This document shows, in pieces, positions 5,741-5,838 of a stretch of DNA of 5,838 nucleotides (its first letter is position 1; each line of letters starts with the position of its first letter). The DNA is taken from NCBI GenBank assembly GCA_919902625.1, contig CAKKRO010000095.1:1-5838 (forward strand), in the 5' to 3' direction. The position numbers and the translations under genes were made by a program. This DNA is from Nitrosomonadaceae bacterium. GTDB lineage: Bacteria; Pseudomonadota; Gammaproteobacteria; Burkholderiales; Nitrosomonadaceae. A model generated the notes under the pieces. It did no database searches. It was not told where the DNA came from and was given only the letters and a program-made list of their open reading frames with translations.

Positions 5741-5838
5741 TTAAGGAAGTTTTGAATGTCGATTACGCGCATATTCGATAAGTTCATCATGAGAAACCCG
5801 AAAATAATTCGTATCGTATTTGTACCAAACCACGCTAT
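5741..5838 (-). CDS. Possible 3' end of an unrecognised gene (cut by right edge)
   Basis: On the - strand, a frame open from the right edge (first full codon at 5836-5834) ends at TAA 5743-5741. It encodes 31 residues including WYKYDTNYF and SHDELIEYARNRHSKLP. The composition is mixed and hydrophilic, and the frame lacks the rare codons ATA and AGA, which fits a real C-terminus. I do not recognise the family. If real, it would lie 49 nt upstream of the CBS gene in the same direction. The evidence is weak: a second - strand frame and one + strand frame are also open across this short stretch, and the + strand frame starts at ATG 5756 after AAGGAAG. Confidence 0.35.
   Translation of the reverse strand, partial: SVVWYKYDTNYFRVSHDELIEYARNRHSKLP

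Noticed and set aside
5756..5838. Start of a + strand gene at ATG 5756
   Set aside because: Only 27 codons are visible, with rare-looking ATA and AGA codons and no recognisable family; despite the good AAGGAAG site it is kept as an open alternative and not as a feature.
1..5838. A previously undescribed multi-gene system
   Set aside because: All six confident genes belong to known conserved families. No repeat array, retron-like RNA, toxin-antitoxin pair, transposase or defence-type domain was seen on either strand.

Overview
This window is ordinary chromosomal DNA from a proteobacterium. Five conserved genes run on the + strand and one small gene runs on the - strand. The YbeZ, YbeY, CorC and RecJ sequences are of betaproteobacterial type. 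With roughly 50% GC in the lines I sampled, they point to the Nitrosomonadales (a Nitrosomonas-like organism is a reasonable guess). That assignment is from memory of the families, not from a search.

Left part (1-2190): the conserved ybeZ-ybeY-ybeX (corC) cluster. ybeZ (PhoH-like ATPase) is cut by the left edge. ybeY (single-strand endoribonuclease of rRNA maturation and ribosome quality control) follows 12 nt later in the same reading phase. corC/ybeX (CBS-pair protein linked to Mg/Co handling and ribosome homeostasis) follows after an 86-nt gap that holds a terminator- or attenuator-like hairpin. In E. coli and many relatives lnt comes next; here it does not.

Middle part (2235-5266): recJ, a complete single-strand 5'-3' exonuclease gene with all DHH/DHHA1 motifs, overlaps the next gene by an ATGA junction. 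That gene encodes a polytopic membrane protein with an MgtC-like N-terminal half and a DUF4010 C-terminal half. The two are very probably cotranscribed and translationally coupled, although no functional link between them is known to me.

Right part (5269-5838): a small two-CBS-domain protein on the - strand converges on the membrane-protein gene with 2 nt between the stop codons. Its own ATG has a good Shine-Dalgarno sequence, and a 20-bp imperfect palindrome lies just upstream. The gene is clearly more AT-rich (about 43% GC by hand count) than the lines sampled to its left. The last 100 bases are probably the 3' end of another - strand gene, but the reading is ambiguous.

I found no mobile element, CRISPR array, tRNA or rRNA and no convincing new defence or metabolic system. 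The points worth a second look concern gene order (recJ in the usual lnt position, recJ coupled to a membrane protein), the non-coding hairpins, and the compositionally different CBS gene at the right edge.
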